DNA from: Nitrososphaerota archaeon | GTDB lineage: Archaea > Thermoproteota > Nitrososphaeria > Nitrososphaerales > UBA57 | NCBI GenBank assembly: GCA_022572285.1 | Contig: JACZWF010000097.1 | Location: forward strand, 1 to 6,131 | Reading direction: 5' to 3' | DNA length: 6,131 bases | In this document: one piece after another, positions 1 through 5,207 of the stretch | How the letters are laid out: each line of letters starts with the position of its first letter | Numbering within the stretch: the stretch's first letter is position 1 | Translations under genes and position numbers: made by a program | Notes under the pieces: model-generated | The model's database searches: none | Told to the model about the DNA's origin: nothing | Seen by the model: only the letters and a program-made list of their open reading frames with translations

Positions 1-475
1 GATGAATGACATCGAGTTGCGAATAATTGGAGATGGACCGGAGAGAAAGAACTTGGTCCACCTGGCTCGGGTATTAGGAGTGAGCAACAATGTGAGCTTC
101 CTTGGAGAAATGACGGGAGAACCTCTTTACAAGAACTATGCGGACTGCACCGTTTTTTGTATGCCCTCCAGAACACTGAAAGATGATATTGAAGGATTTG
201 GCATAGTCTTTCTCGAGGCAGGAGCGTTTGGGAAACCCTCGATCGGGACATGGAGTGGCGGGATACCTGAGGCTGTACTTGATAAGCAGACGGGACTCTT
301 GGTGGAAGAAGGTAACGTCATAGCCCTGAAGGATGCCTTGAGAACAATTCTGTTGAACAAGGAATTGGCAAGGAAAATGGGTGAGAAAAGCCGACATCGA
401 GTATTGAAAGAGTTTACCTGGAGAATTGCTAGCGAGAGGCTCCTGATGGGTCTATACGGAAGCGAGAAGGATTAG
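1..475 (+). CDS. Glycosyltransferase family 4 (GT-B fold), C-terminal part, 5' end off the window
   Basis: This is the C-terminal nucleotide-sugar-binding half of a retaining GT-B glycosyltransferase (GT4 / 'Glycos_transf_1' domain), which moves a sugar from an NDP-sugar donor to a glycan or lipid acceptor at the cytoplasmic face of the membrane. From the first visible Met (base 2), residues 10-16 read GDGPERK, the usual turn after the first strand of this domain. E64 and E72 form the E-x7-E motif within EGFGIVFLE, which contacts the donor. A Gly-rich GGIPEAV loop (86-92) and a TGLLV segment (97-101) follow, and the C-terminal helices have the family's spacing. About 157 residues are visible against roughly 350-400 for a whole enzyme, so the N-terminal acceptor domain lies to the left and the visible ATG is internal. 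It stops 19 bp before the longest reading frame of the dehydrogenase, on the same strand, which suggests one transcript. Donor and acceptor cannot be told from this part. Confidence 0.93.
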   Translation, partial: MNDIELRIIGDGPERKNLVHLARVLGVSNNVSFLGEMTGEPLYKNYADCTVFCMPSRTLKDDIEGFGIVFLEAGAFGKPSIGTWSGGIPEAVLDKQTGLLVEEGNVIALKDALRTILLNKELARKMGEKSRHRVLKEFTWRIASERLLMGLYGSEKD

Positions 476-494
476 AGTTGACGCCGCCCGCCTG

Positions 495-2012
495 ATGGAC
501 GAAATGATAGAAGATTGCCCACTTCTCCTCCATAACCAGTTATATCTGCTAAAGGTTAAGGCCTACCAATTTATGTATGCTGAGAGCAGGTCCGAGAGTC
601 GGAAACGATTGCTTGACGGAGACATCTCAATCTGTGTAGTAGGGTTGGGTAGAATCGGTCTTCCAACAGCTACTCTCTTCGCAGAAGCTGGAGCTAGGGT
701 GTTGGGAGCCGATGTTAACGAAGAGCTGGTCGCCCGTCTGAATTCACAAGAGTGTCAGCTTACTGATGAGGACGGTCTACCAGAAATGTTCTCCAAGGTA
801 GTAGCAGAAGGGAAACTATGGGCTACCACACACGTGAGCGAGGCGGTCTCAAGCGCAGATGTAATAATAATTTGCGTACCAACGCCAGTCGACTCGGCGA
901 AAATACCAAACTATTCCTATGTGGAAGCTGCTTCGCATGACATCGGTAAAGGCTTGAAGTCGAGGAGCCTGGTGGTTGTAGAAAGCACCGTCGGGCCAGG
1001 AATAGTCGAAGATTTCATTATGCCCATTCTTGAAGCTGACTCTGGCCTAAGAGCTGGCCTTGAATTTGGCTTGGTAAGCTGCCCTGAACGGGCAGATCCC
1101 GGTAAAATCATCCAGCATATGAAGGAAATTCCAAAAATCATAGGAGGTATAGACTCCCAAAGCACAGAAGCAGCAGCTTCACTTTATGAGAATGCTCTGG
1201 GTGTCAAGGTAGTTAGAGTGTCAGATCCAAAAACCGCTAACGCAATAAAGTTAACGGAGAATCTCTTCCGAGATGTCAACATAGCGCTAGCGAATGAATT
1301 CGCTGTACTCTACGAAAAGCTAGGTATTGATATGGTTGAGGTAATCAAGGGGTGTTCCACCAAGTATAATTTCATGCCTCATTATCCCGGCCCAGGTGTC
1401 GGGGGTCCATGCTTACCAAGCAATCCCTACTACCTGATAGTTGAAAGCTTGAAAGTCGGGAGTATCCCCCATCTGATTAGACTCGCGAGAGAGATCAATG
1501 ATGCGATGCCGGATCATGTCGTAGACTTGATTTCAGGAGCTCTCAACGATACTGGGAAGACACTGAAGGGATCTACCATATCACTCCTGGGTCTAACTTA
1601 CAAGCCTGAGGTGAGAGATATACAACAAAGCCCCATGGAGAAGGTATTGGTCAAACTACAGAGACTAGGTGCAACAGTACGATCATACGATCCAATGTAC
1701 AAGGGAGAAGTGGTATTCGGAGTGAAAGTCGAAGAGACACTACAAGATGCAGTAAAGGAATCTGATTGCGTCGTCATCGGTACTCTGCATAAGGAGTTTG
1801 AGACCCTCAATCTTGATGCCTTCGTCAAAGCTCTAAACATGCCCGCAGCAATTGTTGACACTAGGAATTCCCTAGATCCAGGCGATGTGATAAATCATGG
1901 ATTCGCATATCGCGGCGTGGGAAGGCCGGTGAGCAAATGGATTAGCTCCGAAGCTGATGCAAAGGTAGGTTTGGTTATTGATTTGGATAAACGTCCAAAA
2001 TTAAGGTCATAA
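495..2012 (+). CDS. Nucleotide-sugar 6-dehydrogenase (UDP-GlcNAc/UDP-ManNAc/UDP-glucose dehydrogenase superfamily)
   Basis: This is an NAD-dependent four-electron dehydrogenase that oxidises C6 of a UDP-sugar to a uronic acid in the cytoplasm. The N-terminal Rossmann domain has GLGRIG (50-55). CVPTPVD (127-133), ESTVGPG (163-169) and CPER (196-199) follow. KLTEN supplies the expected K252 and N256. GVGGPCLPSNP carries the catalytic thiol C306. The C-terminal UDP-binding domain has LGLTYKPEVRDIQQSP (365-380). The sequence resembles the WecC/WbpA branch (UDP-ManNAc or UDP-GlcNAc) more than Ugd, but the substrate is not certain. Position 310 is Asn, where most relatives have Asp (GGHCIPVDP, GGxCxPKD). 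About 35 residues follow the usual end near YRGVGR (472-477). The longest frame starts at ATG 495. ATG 573 (residue 27) places the Rossmann fold about 20 residues from the start, as is usual in the family, and may be the true start; neither has a good Shine-Dalgarno site. It lies directly after a glycosyltransferase, which supports a glycan role. Confidence 0.93.
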   Translation: MDEMIEDCPLLLHNQLYLLKVKAYQFMYAESRSESRKRLLDGDISICVVGLGRIGLPTATLFAEAGARVLGADVNEELVARLNSQECQLTDEDGLPEMFSKVVAEGKLWATTHVSEAVSSADVIIICVPTPVDSAKIPNYSYVEAASHDIGKGLKSRSLVVVESTVGPGIVEDFIMPILEADSGLRAGLEFGLVSCPERADPGKIIQHMKEIPKIIGGIDSQSTEAAASLYENALGVKVVRVSDPKTANAIKLTENLFRDVNIALANEFAVLYEKLGIDMVEVIKGCSTKYNFMPHYPGPGVGGPCLPSNPYYLIVESLKVGSIPHLIRLAREINDAMPDHVVDLISGALNDTGKTLKGSTISLLGLTYKPEVRDIQQSPMEKVLVKLQRLGATVRSYDPMYKGEVVFGVKVEETLQDAVKESDCVVIGTLHKEFETLNLDAFVKALNMPAAIVDTRNSLDPGDVINHGFAYRGVGRPVSKWISSEADAKVGLVIDLDKRPKLRS

Positions 2013-2020
2013 AGCTACGA

Positions 2021-2332
2021 CTATCGGGAGATCCTTGTCATTCTCTCTTGGATTTCATCTTCGCGAGTGAGAAGAATAATCGTTAGATAATCGAAGAGCG
2101 CAGCCTCATCTATCCCCTTTAGAACTTGGATGAGGGAATAAAGAGTAGCCACGTCTTTCAGGCCCTTTTTTCTCCATATTATGGAAAGTCGCTCTTCATT
2201 AGTAGAGACTCTTTTATCGAATTCGGGCGTTGTGCGATAAGTCTCATCCAAAGGTTCCAGAATCCCTTTCTCTGTCAGCTCAATTATGTAAGACTCATTT
2301 TTTTGAAGATTCTGCCTCTTTAGAACCGCCAT
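2021..2332 (-). CDS. Small hypothetical protein (103 aa), possibly winged-helix-like at its N-terminus
   Basis: I do not recognise this protein. It is soluble, charged and without membrane segments. Residues 15-37 (IIELTEKGILEPLDETYRTTPEF) have the rhythm of a recognition helix followed by a beta-wing, as seen in archaeal winged-helix proteins ('TxKGxL...xYxxT'), but the part before is too short for a complete domain, so this is only a hint. Residues 58-103 are predicted helical and leucine-rich, ending in a charged helix (REDEIQERMTRISR). It starts at ATG 2332 and stops 8 bp from the end of the dehydrogenase, which is convergent with it. It shares a 95-bp intergenic region with the divergent membrane protein gene, so the two could be co-regulated. 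A real gene is favoured by its sensible composition, its tight fit between neighbours and the absence of a better frame. The opposite-strand 65-codon frame over bases 2126-2323 looks like a shadow. Confidence 0.66.
   Translation of the reverse strand: MAVLKRQNLQKNESYIIELTEKGILEPLDETYRTTPEFDKRVSTNEERLSIIWRKKGLKDVATLYSLIQVLKGIDEAALFDYLTIILLTREDEIQERMTRISR
2298..2304 (+). terminator. Oligo-T tract, possible archaeal terminator for the plus-strand glycan transcript
   Basis: Seven consecutive T on the plus strand, inside the antisense small gene. A second run of six T lies at 2166-2171. Archaeal RNA polymerase terminates mainly at T-rich stretches without needing a hairpin. The dehydrogenase stops at 2012 with only 8 bp before the convergent gene, so its transcript must end inside that gene. 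These are the two best T tracts available. This is inference; both also simply encode Lys codons on the other strand. Confidence 0.22.
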
Positions 2333-2427
2333 GAGTCAAATTGAGTCTGTGATATTCATAGACGCTAGTTTGTAACAACAGATACAATCATAAAGTTCTG
2401 ATCAACAATGGCTGTAGTGTCGAATCA
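2333..2427. promoter_or_regulatory. Divergent intergenic control region between the small hypothetical gene and the membrane hydrolase gene
   Basis: These 95 bp separate two divergent start codons, so both promoters should lie here. TGAGTC occurs twice in direct orientation 10 bp apart (2332-2337 and 2342-2347), with its complement GACTCA at 2292-2297 just inside the small gene; this could be an operator but is short. A/T-rich stretches that might serve as TATA boxes are GATATTCATAG (2351-2361) and ACAATCATAAAG (2385-2396). None is a convincing match to the archaeal consensus. Confidence 0.3.
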
Positions 2428-3054
2428 ATGAATAGCAAAATCCTGTTCATAGGCCCTATAGTCATCTTTGTAGTCCTCGTTCTCACTTTCACATTTCTGG
2501 CTGTTTCTGCCTACAATGCATCAGAGCCGCTTGGTACGCTCAGAAGGTTCTCATCTCTACTTCCAAAAGTATTTCAGCTGGTAGCGTTTGGTGGTCTGCT
2601 TTCAATCGTAGCGACGATAGGTATGAAACGAATACGTTCGAATATCCTGGTGTATCCTCCTCTCTTTTTGATCCTACTAGACCTAGATCATCTACCCTCT
2701 CTCTTCGGAATAGATCAACCGATCCGGCCGGCTCATAGTCTGATATTCCTTCTGATTTCTCTAATTGCTATCTTCGCCTTTGAGAGCCGCAGACCTGCCA
2801 TTCCTTTGACTCTTATGTCATCATTCCTGGGTCATTTAGGATTAGACTCCCCGCTCTTTCCGTTGTTTGCTCCGATTTCATCAGAACTTTACTCATTTAG
2901 TACCATAATCTCTATGACCCTAGTTCTCAGCTCCATAATTCTAGCAATGATTTCAGGTAGGATGTATCAGCGAGCCGAATCGGAGAAAAACGATCGGCTG
3001 GAATTCTCTATAACTGATGCACCATCAACGCAGCTTAGTCGTGATTGCAGCTGA
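2428..3054 (+). CDS. Multi-pass membrane protein, DUF457/YdjM-type putative metal-dependent hydrolase
   Basis: This is an integral membrane protein of 208 aa with about five or six hydrophobic segments (roughly residues 5-26, 48-66, 72-86, 103-118, 124-137 and 156-178) and a charged cytoplasmic-looking tail after 180. The identifying features are spaced acidic and His residues: D85-x-D87-H88 (LLDLDHLPSLFG), H103-S104 (RPAHSL) and H136 with D140 (GHLGLD). These match the PDxDH, H(S) and H-x-x-x-D pattern of the 'YdjM / LexA-binding inner-membrane hydrolase' family (DUF457), whose members are predicted membrane-embedded metal-dependent hydrolases, perhaps phosphatases acting on lipid-linked substrates. 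The true reaction is unknown. It starts at ATG 2428; an upstream ATG at 2408 opens only a seven-codon frame. Its last 30 bp overlap the 3' end of the convergent archaeosortase gene. Codon use looks like that of its neighbours. The family call is fairly likely, the function much less so. Confidence 0.75.
   Translation: MNSKILFIGPIVIFVVLVLTFTFLAVSAYNASEPLGTLRRFSSLLPKVFQLVAFGGLLSIVATIGMKRIRSNILVYPPLFLILLDLDHLPSLFGIDQPIRPAHSLIFLLISLIAIFAFESRRPAIPLTLMSSFLGHLGLDSPLFPLFAPISSELYSFSTIISMTLVLSSIILAMISGRMYQRAESEKNDRLEFSITDAPSTQLSRDCS
2973..2999 (-). terminator. Hairpin with T-rich loop just past the archaeosortase stop, possible terminator
   Basis: AGCCGA (2973-2978) pairs with TCGGCT (2994-2999), and TCG (2980-2982) with CGA (2991-2993), with one bulged A at 2979. 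This gives a 9-bp stem and an 8-nt loop whose minus-strand copy contains five T. It begins about 25 nt downstream of the archaeosortase stop, inside the C-terminal coding region of the convergent membrane protein. It could help end the minus-strand transcript. The stem is seen; its role is inferred. Confidence 0.3.
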
Positions 3055-3882
3055 AACCGGACTGATCTGTGGTCGGATGTATGGCAATGCAATGGACCAG
3101 AATATTATGACCCATGACAAGAATAACCCATACCCTAGAAATGTGTGGACCGCTAAACCAGTCTCTAGTCCAGCTGCATAGATCGTCATGAAGATGACGC
3201 CTAGCCTAATAAGGTTCACCACAAAGGTTCCGAGAAAACCAATAGCTACCACCAGGAGCTTCCGATTCCTGGTTCCTCCCATGTCTACAAGCATCAGACT
3301 CGCAAGAGAACCATAGGCGAGCATCCCCTTAATCCCCGTGCATGGACCATCAATCTGCAGATTGTATACCCCGTGCGGTGTTGATAATCGAACGATGTTG
3401 TCGATGACTTGTGCTTGGATTCCGAATCCACCCAAAAAATTAGCCATTAATCCCGCAAGTGCATATTCTAGGCTCCTTACTTCTTGTATTGCAAACTCTG
3501 CCTGATATGCAACTATCATGATAACAAAATATAACGCCGGCAGACTGAGCATCTTGAAACCACGGATACCGTAGAAGATTATCGAAACGCCGACAAATAC
3601 CACTAACATATCAACCAGGCCAAAACTTGCTCCACCAAACAACCCGAGGAGGTTTCTGCCAAAATTTCCCAGAATCAAAGCTACGCCCAGAATAGCTTCT
3701 AGAAAGTTACCCCGGTGTTCAGAATTTTTAATTTTCTCCCACTTTACTCCAATCCAAACTAGGAGAGTCATTATGGTTGCCAGTAGGAAAGTCCATGAAG
3801 TACCTAGTATCAGAAGCGTCAGGGGGTTGAAATATGTCAGAAGAAGCAGCGTGACGAAAGCATGGGTACGGTGAAGTTGCAA
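3025..3882 (-). CDS. Archaeosortase/exosortase-family transpeptidase (multi-pass membrane protein)
   Basis: This is a membrane cysteine transpeptidase that, by family knowledge, recognises surface proteins with a C-terminal tripartite tail (short motif, hydrophobic helix, basic end), cleaves before the helix and passes the protein to a lipid or other anchor. The 285-aa protein is hydrophobic throughout, with about eight membrane segments. The family signature lies in its second half: GPCTGIKGM with the catalytic C181, NLIRLG with R226, and VHTFLGYGLFL with H246. The third residue is His, as in exosortases, rather than the Arg known in haloarchaeal ArtA. The start is TTG at 3882: the frame stays open upstream to a stop at 3925-3927 but has no ATG or GTG, and AGTGA lies about 8 nt before the TTG. 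The next ATG is residue 38, inside the second hydrophobic segment. No sorting-signal substrate is visible in the window. Nearby glycan genes fit the usual glycoprotein targets. Confidence 0.88.
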   Translation of the reverse strand: MQLHRTHAFVTLLLLTYFNPLTLLILGTSWTFLLATIMTLLVWIGVKWEKIKNSEHRGNFLEAILGVALILGNFGRNLLGLFGGASFGLVDMLVVFVGVSIIFYGIRGFKMLSLPALYFVIMIVAYQAEFAIQEVRSLEYALAGLMANFLGGFGIQAQVIDNIVRLSTPHGVYNLQIDGPCTGIKGMLAYGSLASLMLVDMGGTRNRKLLVVAIGFLGTFVVNLIRLGVIFMTIYAAGLETGLAVHTFLGYGLFLSWVIIFWSIALPYIRPQISPVSAAITTKLR

Positions 3883-4090
3883 CAGGATTTCACTGAAACT
3901 GCCCCGGTAAGGAGAAGGCGAATATTAAGTATTGGGAACTTTCCCCGCCTTCGTTCTAGTCCTTTATGATTCGAAATTGCTATTTAGAATCCGGATAACT
4001 CCGACTCAAAAGAAGTCTATTCCATAAGATGAGCAACTTGAGGAAACTTGGCCAATTGGACTATTAGAGACCTAACCACCTAAGGAAGAA
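3883..4090. promoter_or_regulatory. Divergent control region between archaeosortase and PH-domain gene
   Basis: This 208-bp region holds no gene that I can see and should contain promoters for both flanking genes. On the minus strand, ACTTAATATT (3920-3929) is a reasonable TATA box 38-47 bp before the TTG of the archaeosortase, allowing a short leader. It sits within a nested inverted repeat (3914-3952). On the plus strand, TATTTAGA (3981-3988) is the best TATA-like string for the PH-domain gene; CTATTAG (4060-4066) is weaker and would give a nearly leaderless message. An 8-bp palindrome CCAATTGG lies at 4052-4059. AAGGAAG at 4082-4088 is a poor ribosome-binding site for ATG 4091. Confidence 0.4.
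3914..3952. repeat. Nested inverted repeats over the presumed archaeosortase promoter
   Basis: GAAGGCG (3914-3920) and CGCCTTC (3946-3952) are perfect 7-bp inverted arms 25 bp apart. Between them are two smaller inverted pairs: AATA/TATT (3921-3924 and 3930-3933) and GGGAA/TTCCC (3934-3938 and 3941-3945). The arms flank the best TATA-like stretch for the archaeosortase gene, so a repressor operator is possible. A single 7-bp pair at this spacing is not statistically rare, so this remains a weak call. Confidence 0.3.
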
Positions 4091-4411
4091 ATGGCTCTAC
4101 GAGATTATCTGAATCCCACAGAACAGGTATCTTTCAAAAGCGGTGCGACCGTCAAACATGGCGGAAAAGATTATCAAGTAATTGTGACAGATCGACGCCT
4201 GATCCTTTATGGGAGAAGAGGCATTGTGATAAAAAACGACGATGTAATTACGGAAAGACTCGATAATGTTCAGGAGATTAGGTATCGAGAAAAGGGATTA
4301 ATCAGCAAGAGAGGCATCATAACGATAGAGGCGGTGCGATCAATTCAACTCGTGGGTGATGCATCAGAGATGAGAAGGATATTCAATTCACTTTTACAGG
4401 TTGTCCAATGA
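4091..4411 (+). CDS. Stand-alone bacterial-type PH-domain protein (106 aa)
   Basis: This is a single compact domain, with no membrane segment or signal peptide. The pattern is that of bacterial-type PH domains (the YdbS/bPH_2 and bPH_3 families): VIVTDRRLILYGRRG (30-44) is the strand-turn-strand 'xxTxxRLIxxxxxG' signature. It is followed by an LDNVQEIRY strand (57-65), a KRGIITIEA strand (73-81), SIQLVG (84-89) and a closing amphipathic helix (91-105) that caps the barrel. In other proteins such domains bind lipids or proteins at membranes; the ligand here is not known. ATG 4091 is the first start in frame and gives exactly one domain. The next gene downstream on the same strand is an ESCRT-III homologue, with 93 bp between stop and its preferred start, so the two may be transcribed together. 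A role in bringing the ESCRT-III protein to the membrane is inference from this neighbourhood only. Confidence 0.8.
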   Translation: MALRDYLNPTEQVSFKSGATVKHGGKDYQVIVTDRRLILYGRRGIVIKNDDVITERLDNVQEIRYREKGLISKRGIITIEAVRSIQLVGDASEMRRIFNSLLQVVQ

Positions 4412-4440
4412 ATCTTAGAAAGATGTTGATTGACTTTTTG

Positions 4441-4494
4441 GTTTATTCTTGTTAATCACTCACTGTTTATTCGACGGTTCAGACGGATGGGTGT
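4441..4494 (+). promoter_or_regulatory. Possible internal promoter and ribosome-binding site of the ESCRT-III gene
   Basis: GTTTATTC occurs twice in direct orientation 24 bp apart (4441-4448 and 4465-4472) in the gap before the ESCRT-III gene. Either copy is T/A-rich enough to act as a TATA-like element. GGGTGT (4489-4494) resembles part of the archaeal Shine-Dalgarno sequence GGAGGTGAT and lies 10 nt before ATG 4505, supporting that start over the TTG at 4430. The second gene may therefore be expressed independently of the PH-domain gene. Confidence 0.35.
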
Positions 4495-4504
4495 AGATAT
4501 TCAA

Positions 4505-5140
4505 ATGAGCAATTTTGAAAAAAAATGGGCTAAGCAAGAGAAAGAATCCTTTGGGGACGCCCTGAGGGATTCGATCAGACCGAAGACAGGAATGAGGGAG
4601 GGAATAACGGCGGCACAGAAATCCATCAAAGCAGTGATGTCGAAGCTCGACGCAAAGAGTGCCCGATTGAAAGAACAAGATTCGCGAATATTTCAAGGAG
4701 TAGTAACTGCGACCCAAACCCACGACACTGAGAGAGCATCAATATATGCAAATGAGCTCGCCGAAATACGAAAGATACACAGACACATTACACAGACAAG
4801 GCTTGTCTTGGAACAGATCAACCTGAGGATCGGTACAGCACAAGACATGGGTGATGTAGTGGCATCAATCTCACCGATAATCTCAGTAGTGAAGGGAATG
4901 AGGGGGTCGCTGCAAAGTATAATGCCAGACGCAGGAGCTGAGATGGAGGGGATAGGAAACATGCTCAACGACGTGATGGCAAGTTCAGGGGAACTAGGAG
5001 GTTCGTTCACAACAATAGCTTCGACAAGCGAGGAGAGTGAAAAGATACTTGCAGAAGCCTCTACTGTAGTTGGGCTCAAAACAGAAGACAAGTTCCCGGA
5101 TATCCCTAACCCAGTCGAGTCGGGAGAATACAATCAGTAA
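4505..5140 (+). CDS. CdvB-like ESCRT-III (Snf7-fold) protein with MIM2-like tail
   Basis: This is a soluble, helical ESCRT-III homologue; in TACK archaea such proteins (CdvB and paralogues) polymerise on membranes in cell division and vesicle release and are disassembled by the AAA ATPase CdvC/Vps4. From ATG 4505 it has 211 aa: a basic N-terminal stretch (residues 1-30), a long helical hairpin with heptad-like charge (about 31-65 and 70-112), a shorter helix (115-139) beginning DMGDVVASIS, and the characteristic late helix AEMEGIGNMLNDVM (145-158). A Ser/Gly/Thr-rich linker leads to an acidic tail with KFPDIPNP (196-203), which looks like the proline-rich MIM2 motif that binds the Vps4 MIT domain. 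There is no C-terminal winged helix, so CdvA recruitment through that domain is not expected, as in the CdvB1/B2/B3 paralogues. The frame is open back to TTG 4430, but those 25 residues look unlike the family and GGGTGT precedes 4505. A PH-domain gene lies immediately upstream. Confidence 0.87.
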   Translation: MSNFEKKWAKQEKESFGDALRDSIRPKTGMREGITAAQKSIKAVMSKLDAKSARLKEQDSRIFQGVVTATQTHDTERASIYANELAEIRKIHRHITQTRLVLEQINLRIGTAQDMGDVVASISPIISVVKGMRGSLQSIMPDAGAEMEGIGNMLNDVMASSGELGGSFTTIASTSEESEKILAEASTVVGLKTEDKFPDIPNPVESGEYNQ

Positions 5141-5157
5141 AACTAGAATTGGGAAAC

Positions 5158-5180
5158 GGGCCTAGACATGATCTGGGCCC
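5158..5180. terminator. Strong hairpin between the convergent ESCRT-III and HAD genes
   Basis: GGGCCTAGA (5158-5166) pairs with TCTGGGCCC (5172-5180) over nine positions, eight Watson-Crick and one G-T wobble, around the 5-nt loop CATGA. It sits midway in the 67-bp gap between two convergent stop codons (5140 and 5208), a typical place for a bidirectional terminator or a 3'-end stabilising structure. On the minus strand a TTTT lies about 15 nt beyond it; on the plus strand no T tract follows, so classical oligo-T termination is poorly supported on that side. Confidence 0.5.
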
Positions 5181-5207
5181 TAGCCCCAGCAAGAATAGTG
5201 TTGCACA

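Noticed and set aside
74..397. Minus-strand open frames over the glycosyltransferase
   Set aside because: The plus strand encodes a clear GT4 domain with the E-x7-E motif; the antisense translations are Cys/Ser/Phe-rich without recognisable features.
4430..4504. N-terminal extension of the ESCRT-III protein from TTG 4430
   Set aside because: The 25 extra residues are hydrophobic then Arg-rich, unlike ESCRT-III N-termini, and a ribosome-binding-like GGGTGT stands before ATG 4505. The stretch could mimic a signal anchor, but this is unlikely.
4693..5133. Minus-strand open frame of 146 codons
   Set aside because: It is antisense to the ESCRT-III gene and its Ser/Ile/Pro-rich composition is typical of a shadow frame.
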